Source of the DNA: Siphonodentalium dalli
Lineage: Eukaryota > Mollusca > Scaphopoda > Gadilida > Siphonodentaliidae
Length of the DNA stretch: 64,000 nucleotides
Assembly (NCBI GenBank): GCA_032622095.1
Contig: CP136065.1
Location: 148,371,577 to 148,435,576, forward strand
Reading direction: 5' to 3'
Shown: in pieces, positions 32,500-41,260 of the stretch
How the letters are laid out: each line of letters begins with the position of its first letter
How positions within the stretch are numbered: position 1 is the stretch's first letter
The notes under the pieces: generated by a model
Told to the model about the DNA's origin: nothing
The model's input: the letters and a program-made list of their open reading frames with translations, nothing else
Database searches by the model: none
Position numbers and translations under genes: made by a program

Positions 32500-33260
32500 A
32501 TCTGGTTCATGTCTTGGGGTTCCATCTCCGAGTCGGGAGGTTCGGCATTGACACCTCTGTTAGATAAAACCTCCCGTGAAACCGCAACATTTCCCACCGT
32601 AATGTCGGAAACCGGGGCCCCTGCAAAAGATTCCAATCCCTCACTTTCATATGCTATGCCGATGGCCCGCCCTGCCTTTAAAATTACGGGCTGTTCTGTT
32701 GGATTTATGAAAACCAAGACTGGATCCTTATTGGCTTGCTGCCATGTTCGGGGTATCAAAAGCTTCCCCCTATCAAAGGGTTCTATAAGGTAATTGACCG
32801 GAATAGAACCTACTTTACAAGTTACATATTTGATTGAAAGTGGCGGGAACTCTTCACGAGTTCCCAAGGTTACTGTCATTTTGGCCATTTGTCCTTCACT
32901 TGAAAGCATGATGGGCACTTGTTCCCCTGCTAAATACATTTGATTATTTTCCAAATCTAACTGGGCCCCGAATTCCTTTAAGAAATCCAAGCCCAAAATC
33001 ATTGGTGTGTTTATCGGCGTAACATAAAAGGTTCGGATATACCACTTTGTTCCCAGTTTCATTTTTAAAGGACCAACGACTTTACCCGGCAAAGTGTTTA
33101 AGTCGCGCCCCACCGTACGGACCTCAATGGTTTTGATCACAACAGGCTTGGGCTCGATCAAAGCCAAAACTTCATCTGCAATAATACTGACTTGCGCACC
33201 GGTATCTATTAAAGAATCTAATTGTACATTGCCAAGAATTGTGGGTACGGTAAAAGACAA
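32496..33260 (-). CDS. gypsy retropepsin (aspartic protease)
   Basis: 254 codons from the first usable start (a TTG; the frame is open further upstream to about 33,370 and overlaps the gag end). The active-site motif DSLIDTGAQVSII has the catalytic Asp at residue 19, and the retropepsin ILGLDFL appears about 70 residues later. The frame is -1 relative to gag, the usual arrangement for a gag-pro frameshift. After the protease core about 130 residues of linker lead to the ATGA overlap with RT. The protease processes the polyproteins. Confidence 0.88.
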   Translation of the reverse strand: MSFTVPTILGNVQLDSLIDTGAQVSIIADEVLALIEPKPVVIKTIEVRTVGRDLNTLPGKVVGPLKMKLGTKWYIRTFYVTPINTPMILGLDFLKEFGAQLDLENNQMYLAGEQVPIMLSSEGQMAKMTVTLGTREEFPPLSIKYVTCKVGSIPVNYLIEPFDRGKLLIPRTWQQANKDPVLVFINPTEQPVILKAGRAIGIAYESEGLESFAGAPVSDITVGNVAVSREVLSNRGVNAEPPDSEMEPQDMNQI

Positions 33261-33373
33261 TTTTTCAGTTAATTGCTGTATAGTTATACTATCCGGGAAA
33301 TCCGTTTTATGAAGGAATTCCCGTACCGGTATCTCTGAGCTAGGTTCAACATCAGGGCTGGCCGGAGAAGCAC

Positions 33374-33823
33374 CTAGGCCTCCTCCGACCCGCTGTCGTT
33401 TAACTCGTCATCGGAAAAATGCACATTTTGTGATCGTATAGTAGACGTTCGGGTCTGATCGTTTTCCGTATTGGGGTTTGAGCCTTTATTGCCGGGGCGC
33501 TTAGTGGGACACTCGCGTGAGTAATGCGAAGACGACCCACAGGTCCAGCAGCCCTGTCGTCGGGGCGATGGAGAACGCCCCCTGTCATTACGCGGTTCCG
33601 GAGACCGTGACAGCTTAAGAGTCAATGTCGCCATGTTTTCGGTCATGCGCTCAACCGAAGTTTGCACCCCCTTCATGCTATCTAACATACTAGTTGTCAA
33701 AGTCTCAAGGTTCGAACTTAGTTTACTAAGGGTGGGTGGGTGGGTGGGTGGGTGGTGGGTGGTGGGTGGGTGGGTGGGTGGTGGGTGGAGCTCTAAAATT
33801 AATACAACGTTTGATTCCGACAT
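33374..33823 (-). pseudogene. gypsy gag C-terminus with CCHC zinc knuckle, N-terminus lost
   Basis: The supported part starts near 33,730: a helical segment (LETLTTSMLDSMKGVQTSVE), an Arg/Ser/Pro stretch, then a nucleocapsid knuckle CWTCGSSSHYSREC (CX2CX4HX4C) that binds RNA, ending in an acidic tail and TAG. The first 30 codons of the open frame (HPPPTHPPTTHHPP) come from the GGGT minisatellite and unrelated flank, so the apparent start is false. The capsid region is absent. Confidence 0.8.
33730..33788. repeat. (GGGT)n/(GGGTGGT) minisatellite at the gypsy truncation point
   Basis: G-rich tandem GGGT and GGTGGGT words. It lies exactly where gag sequence stops, so repeat-mediated deletion or rearrangement could have removed the 5' part of the element. 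Confidence 0.8.
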
Positions 33824-33829
33824 TTCTCC

Positions 33830-34480
33830 AAAATTATATCAAGACATCTTTGAAACACATGGGGAACCGAATGGTGTTTATATTTTCCGACGTGGTACAA
33901 TTCGGGTCAGAATTGTGTTAGGAGAGCACCACTATCGATAGAAACTATTTTTATGACTAACTTGTATAGGCGTCTTGACGGTACGATGAATCAAATGCTT
34001 TAGTTTAAATTTCCCAAAACATGGTGCCGTCCAAGTCAGAAATTGTGGTCGGGTATGGGGCACCAACGTTGCTGAAACGTATCGCCGACTCCTCCAAACA
34101 TAGCTATAATAGTCATATTCATGATGCGACGTGTTTATATAATGATATAGTTTCAAATTCCTAAGAGACAGCTGTCCGTGTCAGGGTTTGGGTTTGATCG
34201 GGCACAGTCAAAGTTATGGATTGCGGATCATCTAAGTTTAGCGTTGATTAACATTGCACATTTATTCAGCCAAGTTTTTATCGACATATGTTAACCAAAT
34301 ATAACTAATATAACAAAGTTTGGTTTCCTTTTAACCCAAGATATGTCGAGTAAGCATGCGGTGGTATAATTATATCACTATTAGGTACGCTTTCGCCCCG
34401 AAAATGGAGAAAGAAATTTTCTCGCGTAAAGATGTCAAGTATAATTAAGGCGAGGACTTTATTTGCTGGTGTTAGAGCAC
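33830..34480. other. gypsy 5' flank, no supported feature
   Basis: No LTR, gag capsid or gene was recognised. Short frames of 60-74 codons have no motif. Confidence 0.4.
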
Positions 34481-34486
34481 AATGCA

Positions 34487-34704
34487 AGACAGTAATGCCC
34501 TAAGTATATGCTACATTAACCACAGCAGAATTATGGGATTTGTTTTTCAGGATTTAGTCGGAAATATGGCTTGTTGCCATTCATAGGAAAGCCTTCACCG
34601 AGAGCTTTCCGATGAATGGCAGCAAGCCATATTTCCGACTAAACCCTGGAACATTTCCCAATTCTGCTGTGATTTAGGGTTCGATTATTTAGGACATTAC
34701 TGTA
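34487..34704. repeat. fold-back element with ACAGTAATG ends
   Basis: About 100-bp inverted arms: ACAGTAATGCCCTAAG at left pairs with TTAGGACATTACTGT at right, CACAGCAGAATT with AATTCTGCTGTG, and AGTCGGAAATATGGCTTG with CAAGCCATATTTCCGACT. The loop is around CTTCACCGAGAGC. A half copy of the inner arm occurs at 62070-62130. Confidence 0.75.
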
Positions 34705-34744
34705 GCACCCGCGTTGGAATACGCATGTATATTTTAACGGCTTT

Positions 34745-35010
34745 AATGGCAAGCCGTGGGCAGTGGTTAAGGGTACAACTCAGTATCGCCATCCAGTAAT
34801 GGCGATTAGGGTTCAAATTCACATATTTCTATCGTGGACTTTGTACCTTTAAATTGTTATCTGGTGGAGTCGCCAATTACACGCCGATGGCCGGTGGTTT
34901 GCCGCACATGGTCGACGAGTTTATCAGCCATTTGAATCACTGTTATATTAGCGGTAAGTGTGCGGATTTCCTCCACTGCTAAAACTAAGCAATACTAAAC
35001 CCCAATCAAT
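34745..35010 (+). mobile_element. tRNA-derived SINE
   Basis: A tRNA-like head carries an A-box-like GTGGTTAAGG (34763-34772) and a B-box-like GGGTTCAAATTC (34809-34820), spaced as in Leu/Ser-type tRNA genes. The body carries GCGGATTTCCTCCACTGC, resembling the conserved TTTCCTCCAC central block of molluscan SINEs. The end runs into CAATCAATCAATC. No functional tRNA cloverleaf is complete. Family assignment is by memory of motif style. Confidence 0.5.
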
Positions 35011-35340
35011 CAATCATTACCGATAAGCCAGAGTCATTCTTGAATTAACAGAAACAGATAGCTGTTGTTACAGTGGATATTTTCGAAGTGACCGAGCCAT
35101 TTGTCTGTTGTATCCATTCTAGACATAAGCTATCGTCGTCACAATCACTTTCTGAGTACCGTGTTGACATGTCGGAGCGAGTGGTACGTGTCTGATTCCT
35201 CAACATGCATTGGAAGCTCTCGGTACTCCCAGTTCACAATTACGCTTTGCTGGCCATTACTATTGTTCATTCATTTAGAAATTCTTTCCCAAATGTTCAT
35301 GTCCGAATAATAAAATGTCACCACTCTAGCCAGGTTGGAT

Positions 35341-35360
35341 TAACCCTTTTAGTGCCAGGG
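35341..35360. other. lone piggyBac-like terminus
   Basis: TTAACCCTTTTAGTGCCAGG starts with TTAA plus CCCTTT, as in piggyBac-type ends, but a matching inverted end was not found. The nearest TTAA (about 35527) shares only TTAACC. It may be a truncated element. Confidence 0.3.
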
Positions 35361-35614
35361 GCCGATCTCATCTGCCCTAATTTACGGTCTGAAAAATCGG
35401 CCCTAAAAAATAAAAAAAAAAAAATAATAAAAAAAATTATTTTGTTTTTTGTTTTAAAGACTTTTTTGGGTTGAATTTTTTGTGGGTATGCGTAAGCATG
35501 CTATAGCGAAATTAAAAACAAACTGGTTAACACCTTAGGGGCATGTTTTAAATCAAAAATATCACCAAGTATTCATAGTAATAATTGTGATGCCCATGAA
35601 AAACCTTCAAAATA

Positions 35615-35775
35615 AGTATGTTAAAGAATATAAGAACAAATTATTAAAATTGTAAACAATTGCAAAAAATAATAACAAATGATGAAAACTTGTTAGGCCA
35701 ATGCATTCTCTTATATATGCGAGGCGACCTATGGTCGACTCGCATATATAAGAGAATGCATTGGCACAGGGTATA
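35615..35775. mobile_element. half copy of the hairpin-module element
   Basis: Spacer sequence (TTAAAGAATATAAGAACAAA onwards) and one complete 69-bp hairpin (35697-35765), followed by CACAGGGTA. It matches the right half of the TA-flanked element at 8060-8190. The left half and both termini are missing. Confidence 0.75.
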
Positions 35776-36610
35776 TGGGTTGATACAAAAATCGGACCGG
35801 GCACTGAAATGATTAAATATATTATTCTAGGGAATCACATGAATTAACTGTAGCTACGTCACTGTCGGCAAACTGATAGCTAATCATCTCCGTGATATGG
35901 GCAATATATACGCCCGAGTTCATACTTATCATGGATGGGATAAGGGCAGAGGTGCAAAAATAATAACAAAAATTGTCGTCGATTCTACCAAACTGAAATA
36001 TAGTCATATCCGTTAAAATGGCGTGGTTTAAAGACACTTACGTGGAATCGTCAATGTGATAAGTTTTTATCACATAATATATTTTAAAACCAGTAGTTCG
36101 TGATGGTAGGGGGCGTACGGGTGTGTTCCGGTCTCTAATGTGGCCTGAATCCATTGGGGACCACAAGGGAAATAAAAGGTCTTAGGACTGTTTTCTTATG
36201 CTATCCTCGATGGTTTTTGGTCACATGTTAGTGCCGGACAACTCCTTTACAGGCTCATACCCTATACAAACGCCATACTCATGCTGGGCATTGGTCAGCT
36301 ACGGTGGTGGTGGTGTATCATTCCGTAGATGACCAATGTCCAGTAATAACTCAAATAATTTGTATATCTTTACAATCTGTGTTAATCTGTCACTTGTCAC
36401 ATGTATATCACATATATACCATGTATTCCTGTTTTTATCTATACATGTAGGTTGTCCTACACAAATGTGTGTCTTAAAGACCATTAAAACATATCTTATC
36501 CGGGATATGCCGTGCAACCCTGCTAATATTTACTATTTGAGCTTGAATATGTATAGGGTATCTAGACGCCCATGTGAACAATGTTCAAATTTTCGTATTT
36601 TCTGTTACAG
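35776..36610. other. sequence upstream of the first cysteine-module exon
   Basis: No upstream exon with a signal peptide was found. A polypyrimidine-ended acceptor (TATTTTCTGTTACAG) closes the stretch at 36610, so this is read as intron. Confidence 0.4.
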
Positions 36611-36742
36611 GCATCAAGCATGGAGATAATTGCTGGATGTCGTGCCAGGCTAACAACACACAGTGCAACGCTACATCAGCAACTTGTGACTGTGACCAGT
36701 ACTTCGAATTCCTTGGAGATCCACTTGGGACATGCAGTGCAA
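36611..36742 (+). CDS. cysteine-rich EGF/EB-like exon 1 of 7 (type A spacing)
   Basis: 132 bp between a good acceptor (TTCTGTTACAG) and donor (AA|GTTAGT), phase 1 at both ends. It encodes a six-Cys module: GDNCWMSC, QANNTQC, then TCDC and DPLGTC; spacing CX3CX6CX6CXCX13C. The C-x-C before a long last loop is the EGF/EB layout. Phase 1-1 exons can be duplicated or skipped without frame change, as in extracellular mosaic proteins. Which upstream exon it joins is unknown. Confidence 0.65.
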
Positions 36743-37401
36743 GTTAGTTTCTTAATGGATTGTTGCGTCACATAGGATGCTGCAAATAGAATAGTTGCTG
36801 AGAATAAAAGACATTGATTTAGTACAAGCTACCACAATTGCTTCAGAGACACACATGTGTTTATAGTTTGATATTCTTTCTAAATAGTTTTCCCTATTGC
36901 TTAATATTCATTTGTAATTATGAGAATAGCGCATCAATCCATGTTGTGATATGTCATAGTCACTTACTGCCAGCTTATACATCCGTAGTGACGTCCAGCT
37001 AAACGACAGTTTCTTGGCAGTAGTATCCAAACATCCAACACCAATCCAAATAAATGAATGGGAATCCATATGGTATAACGTGTATTTCTCTACTCGACAT
37101 CATGATAACATCTCAAAACATTAACAGTATGTAGTTTAAGTGTCGGAGTATGTTTGATGGTATATTCGTAATCCTTCTTGAATCTTAGTGCATGCAGTTT
37201 TTGGGCAGTGTATGTTTTGCCTCAATGTATTGAATTTCTTATTTATGACTTCAATGCGTCTTTGTGTGACATATCATCATTGTCGAAAGGTAGTTCGGAT
37301 ATGAATCGACCCACGCAAACGGCCATCCATGCGGCTTTATGTATGTTGTTTATACACATATTGATTGATGTATATATAGCAGCATTCTTTTTCACGTGTA
37401 G

Positions 37402-37521
37402 GAATCAGAATCGGAGATGTCTGTGATGCGTCATGCGACCCTCTCAACTCGTGGTGTTCCAGTCACGAGTGCGCCTGTAATGACTACCACTATCTTGCCG
37501 TAGACGAGGATTGTGACCCAA
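37402..37521 (+). CDS. cysteine-rich EGF/EB-like exon 2 (type B)
   Basis: 120 bp, acceptor TTCACGTGTAG, donor CCA|A|GTAAGT, phase 1-1. The 40-residue module reads IRIGDVCDASCDPLNSWC, then HECAC and DEDC; spacing CX3CX6CX4CXCX11C, shorter than type A. It is highly similar to the exons at 39680 and 45272. Confidence 0.75.
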
Positions 37522-37902
37522 GTAAGTGGATATGCACAACATTCATAAATCAATGCACTTTCTGGTGTATAATTTTTTGCCCGTACACGTTCGCCAGAAG
37601 ACTGCGGAGTTTGATAACAGTGGCCAGGTTCCGAATTAAGGGTAATGTGATGACAATGTCATATGCTGTCCATATACGTTGTGACCTTAAGCAAAATCTC
37701 TCATACTGCGACTGCTGTTAACAACTCATTCCTATATCAGAGAATTTTCAGAGCATTTTCAGAGAATTCTCTGATCAAATGAGAGCAATGCATGTAAACA
37801 AAACAAATAATATATTTTAAGTTGTGGCGTTGTTTGGATTTCATGTTATGTTTCAATTGTCACCGTATATCATATGCTGGATTAAAGTGACATTTTGATT
37901 CA

Positions 37903-38240
37903 GGGCTGGCTCTGGACCCCAAATTTCTCTTGCCAAACTTTTTGCCAAATGAACTTTATTTGCCAGATTAAAAATGATTTGCCAAATTTAATATATGGTA
38001 TTTAATTGGGGAAATTGAAGGAAATTCGCATAATTTTATTGTTGTTATATAATATATTTTTTCTGACCACCATATCTTAACCACGGTTGTTAGATGCAAT
38101 TGTATTGATCTGGTTTCCATTTGCATTGTCGGCACGCGTAACGGATAATTCACATTCGATGATGTTTACGACTAGATAGTTCACATCACATAATTTGAAA
38201 ACCCACAAAACGTTTGCCAATTGTTTTTCTATTGCCAATT
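37903..38240. repeat. TTGCCAAA-type interspersed repeat (copy 2)
   Basis: Begins TTCAGGGCTGGCTCTGGACC with repeated TTGCCAAA words, homologous to 24862-25080. It lies in the intron before exon 3 and has been co-duplicated with it (copy at 40405). Confidence 0.7.
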
Positions 38241-38296
38241 GAAATTATGTTTTGCAAGTGGCAGAGCGAACCTTTATTGTGATGTCTTAATTTCAG

Positions 38297-38434
38297 TCAT
38301 CGGTGCAACACATGGAACTGTGTGTTACCAGCAGTGCTCAGCAACAGGAACAGAATGTGACCAGACACCACACACTTGTCAGTGTCAAGTGTACCACCAG
38401 ATATCCGTCGACAACCCTGGAACATGTGACCAAG
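38297..38434 (+). CDS. cysteine-rich EGF/EB-like exon 3 (type A)
   Basis: 138 bp, acceptor CTTAATTTCAG, donor CAAG|GTACGA, phase 1-1. The 46-residue module contains VCYQQCSATGTECDQTPHTC and then QCQVYHQISVDNPGTC; spacing CX3CX6CX6CXCX13C. It is about 95% identical to the exon at 40795 through tandem duplication and similar to 46156. Confidence 0.8.
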
Positions 38435-39679
38435 GTACGACAATGGTCAACTCAAACAGTTTGGATTTATTTGTAACTGAACACAAGCCTAGCATGTTGA
38501 CACATAGCCAAACTGCAGTTACCTAAACTTTGATAAATATGCAAATTAAATATTAGGTCAGTTAGTGTACACATGTGGTACTTGCGTGTAAATACGTACA
38601 CTAAATGTATGTATTTAATGTACACATTTTCTATGCGTTCCATTCATTATATCTTTGACAGACTGTTTCTCATATCTCTTGTATAAATTGTCCCCTATCC
38701 CCTAAATGTGTTTCCACACTTACACCAACAGTCAGACGAAACAGCAACTGGCACAATGTGTCTGTTCACGGTGCCCCATTGTTGATCTTATAACCCAAAA
38801 TTATCTCGGACACCACTCACCAGAACAAATATCTTATATTTAATAACCGTTGAATAGCCGCATAGGAGCTCTGATAACTTCAGTGACTGGTGCTTCGTCC
38901 CTAAGCACACTTATATGTACATGTACCATGCATATTCAATATATATTTGATACATTGGATCACATTCATTGTTTTCAACAATGTTAAATGGGGTGTTCCA
39001 ATGTATTGTTAACAATTTGATATACAATTATGATCGAGACCCGCTAATAGTTTGTATTATAAACGATATCAATCGTGGCTAGTACATATATCATTAATAG
39101 AATATACTATATTTTCTATTTTGACAAAATAGGTATAAAACACAGACAACAATGGCAATGCACACGATATACCCGGTTAGAAAATGTACCAATATTTCTT
39201 GAATCTCAGTGGGTTTACTGCAATAGCGTTGTGATAATGTATTGCCAAATCATTCAGTTTCGGTTTATAATTTTGTTTCTTTATTTTAGCCCTATTATGT
39301 CGACCCCGATGTTCTTCCCACGAAAATAAATATAGCCGAGGTGACTTATGGCGAATATAATGTCAAACTTCTTCCAGTTTACAAAAATAGTAGTGGATGT
39401 GCACTATTTCAACCTGTTCTCGATTCAACATTCAAACGCCAACTAAATTGTTTGGCCGGTGTGACTATGAACGATTTGGGGATATGTACATGTATAATAC
39501 AAGTCATTTTTCTTTTTCTTTGAAATAATGAATCCTGGGAAATAGCTGAAGTAATTAGTTGCCATTCTACAACGATGGGGACTGCGATAGCAAACTATAC
39601 ACCCAAACACGACGAATAGAAAAGAAACGCAAAACAATGTAACAAAGTGAGATGCCATTTCATTTTTTATCTTATCTAG

Positions 39680-39799
39680 GGGTCAGAATAGGTGACGTCT
39701 GTGACGGATCATGCGACCCTCTCAACTCCCAATGTTCCAGTAACGTGTGTGAATGTAACGAATACCACTACCTCCACACAGATGAGAATTGTTACGGAA
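39680..39799 (+). CDS. cysteine-rich EGF/EB-like exon 4 (type B)
   Basis: 120 bp, acceptor TTATCTTATCTAG, donor GGAA|GTAAGC, phase 1-1. Module VRIGDVCDGSCDPLNSQC, then NVCEC and DENC. Almost identical to exon 6 at 45272, which derives from the same duplication. Confidence 0.8.
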
Positions 39800-40404
39800 G
39801 TAAGCCAATTGTATAATGAACTTATTTAGTACCCCATGTTGATAACTCATTAACCTGTATAAAATGTTTAGACCTATTTTCTCTTTCTTTTTCAAACTCG
39901 GATGTGTTCTACGGACAATCAGCCAGTCATTCAAAATGCGCACTGCTTATTTACTGGTCATTTGTTCATTTCCCAAGATTCGTTTGTTCAAATTCTTTGT
40001 CACAATCTGGCCATAACAAGATGGCCATACAAGAGGAATACTTAAACACAATTCCAACAGCACATATAGCGTCATATCTATACATGACTAATTTAAATGT
40101 GACCAATGCTAATCACCCTGATATGTCTGGAGTAGCTACCCTGATTACTGGATGGATTTGGTGGGGTGTTATTCTTATAATTAATTTGTGTGGGGAAACT
40201 GCAGTACTGTGAGGTAGACAAGATAAAAATCGTTATTTTAAAAATAAGTCAGTGGAAAAGTTTTATAATTTATTGACAATTTAAGGCCAAGCTGTAATCT
40301 GACGGGATCATATTAACACATGGATGTTTGAAAATTGTCATTGCAATTGCTCTAGTAAATAACGATCTTGCTGACGCGCAATTGGGAATATAATGTTCGT
40401 TATA

Positions 40405-40760
40405 ACTTTTTGCCAAATGAAGTTTTTTTTGCCAGATTTAAAAATGATTTGCCAAATTTATTATATGGTATATAATTGGGGAAATTGAAGGAAATTCTCA
40501 TAATTGTATTGTTGTTATATAATATGTTTTTCTGACCACCATATTTTAACCACTGTTGTTAGATGCAATTGTATCGATCGGGTTTCCCTCTGCATTGTCT
40601 CTAAGTTGGCACGAGTAACGGATAATTCACAGTAGATGATGTTTTACGACTAGATAGTTCACATCACATAATTTGAAAACCACTTTCCAAAATGTTTGCC
40701 AATTTTATTTCTATTGCCAATTGAAAATATATTTAGCCATTGGCAAATTTGGCAAGTGAC
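40405..40760. repeat. TTGCCAAA-type interspersed repeat (copy 3)
   Basis: The duplicated counterpart of 37903-38240 (TTTTGCCAAATGAAGTTTTT, AAAAATGATTTGCCAAATTT), again directly upstream of a type A exon. Confidence 0.75.
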
Positions 40761-40794
40761 AGAGCGAACCCTTATTGTGATGTCTTAATTTCAG

Positions 40795-40932
40795 TCATCG
40801 GTGCAACACATGGAGCTGTGTGTTATCAGCAGTGCTCAGCAACAGGAACAGAATGTAACCAGACACCACACACTTGCCAGTGTCAAGACTACCACCAGGT
40901 ATCAGTCGACAACCCTGGAACATGTGACCAAG
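40795..40932 (+). CDS. cysteine-rich EGF/EB-like exon 5 (type A)
   Basis: 138 bp, acceptor CTTAATTTCAG, donor CAAG|GTACGA, phase 1-1. Module VCYQQCSATGTECNQTPHTC, then QCQDYHQVSVDNPGTC. Paralogue of exon 3 with a few replacements (Asp to Asn, Val to Asp, Ile to Val) and all six cysteines kept, which suggests continued constraint. Confidence 0.8.
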
Positions 40933-41260
40933 GTACGAAAATGGTCAGCTCAAACAGTTTTGATTGATTTGTAAATGAACACAAGCCTAGCATGTTGACA
41001 CATAACCAAACTGCAGTTACCTAAACTTTGATAAATATGCAAATTAAATATTAGGTCAGTTAGTGTACACCTGTGGTACTTGCGTGTAAATACGTACACT
41101 AAATGTATGTATTGAATGTACACATTTTCTATGTGATTCCACACTCAGACCAACAGCCATACGAAACAGCAACTGGCACAATGTTTCTGTGGATGGTGCC
41201 CCATTGTTGATCTTATAACCCAAAATTATCTCGGACACCACTCACCAGAACCAATATCTT

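Larger units (their letters stand above)
27256..33823 (-). mobile_element. 5'-truncated Ty3/gypsy retrotransposon with PHD and TatD-like extras
   Basis: Minus-strand order: gag C-terminus with CCHC knuckle, aspartic protease, reverse transcriptase-RNase H, integrase running in frame into a PHD finger, then a separate ORF with a TatD-like domain. PR-RT-RH-IN order is Ty3/gypsy (Metaviridae-type). The gag N-terminus and 5' LTR are missing; the truncation falls at a GGGT minisatellite (33730-33788). Damage is light: a few in-frame stops in the integrase and two frameshifts in the last ORF. The copy is therefore relatively young but not autonomous. Confidence 0.9.

Noticed and set aside
33633-33941. 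Plus-strand Gly/Trp-rich frames at 33.7 kb
   Set aside because: Antisense to gag and produced by the GGGT minisatellite.
33830-34700. 5' LTR of the gypsy element
   Set aside because: No sequence matching 25.3-27.3 kb was seen and a fold-back and unrelated DNA follow directly; the 5' end is judged truncated.
35341-35531. A complete 190-bp piggyBac-type MITE
   Set aside because: Only one end (TTAACCCTTTTAGTGCC) looks right; the nearest TTAA does not carry a matching inverted terminus.
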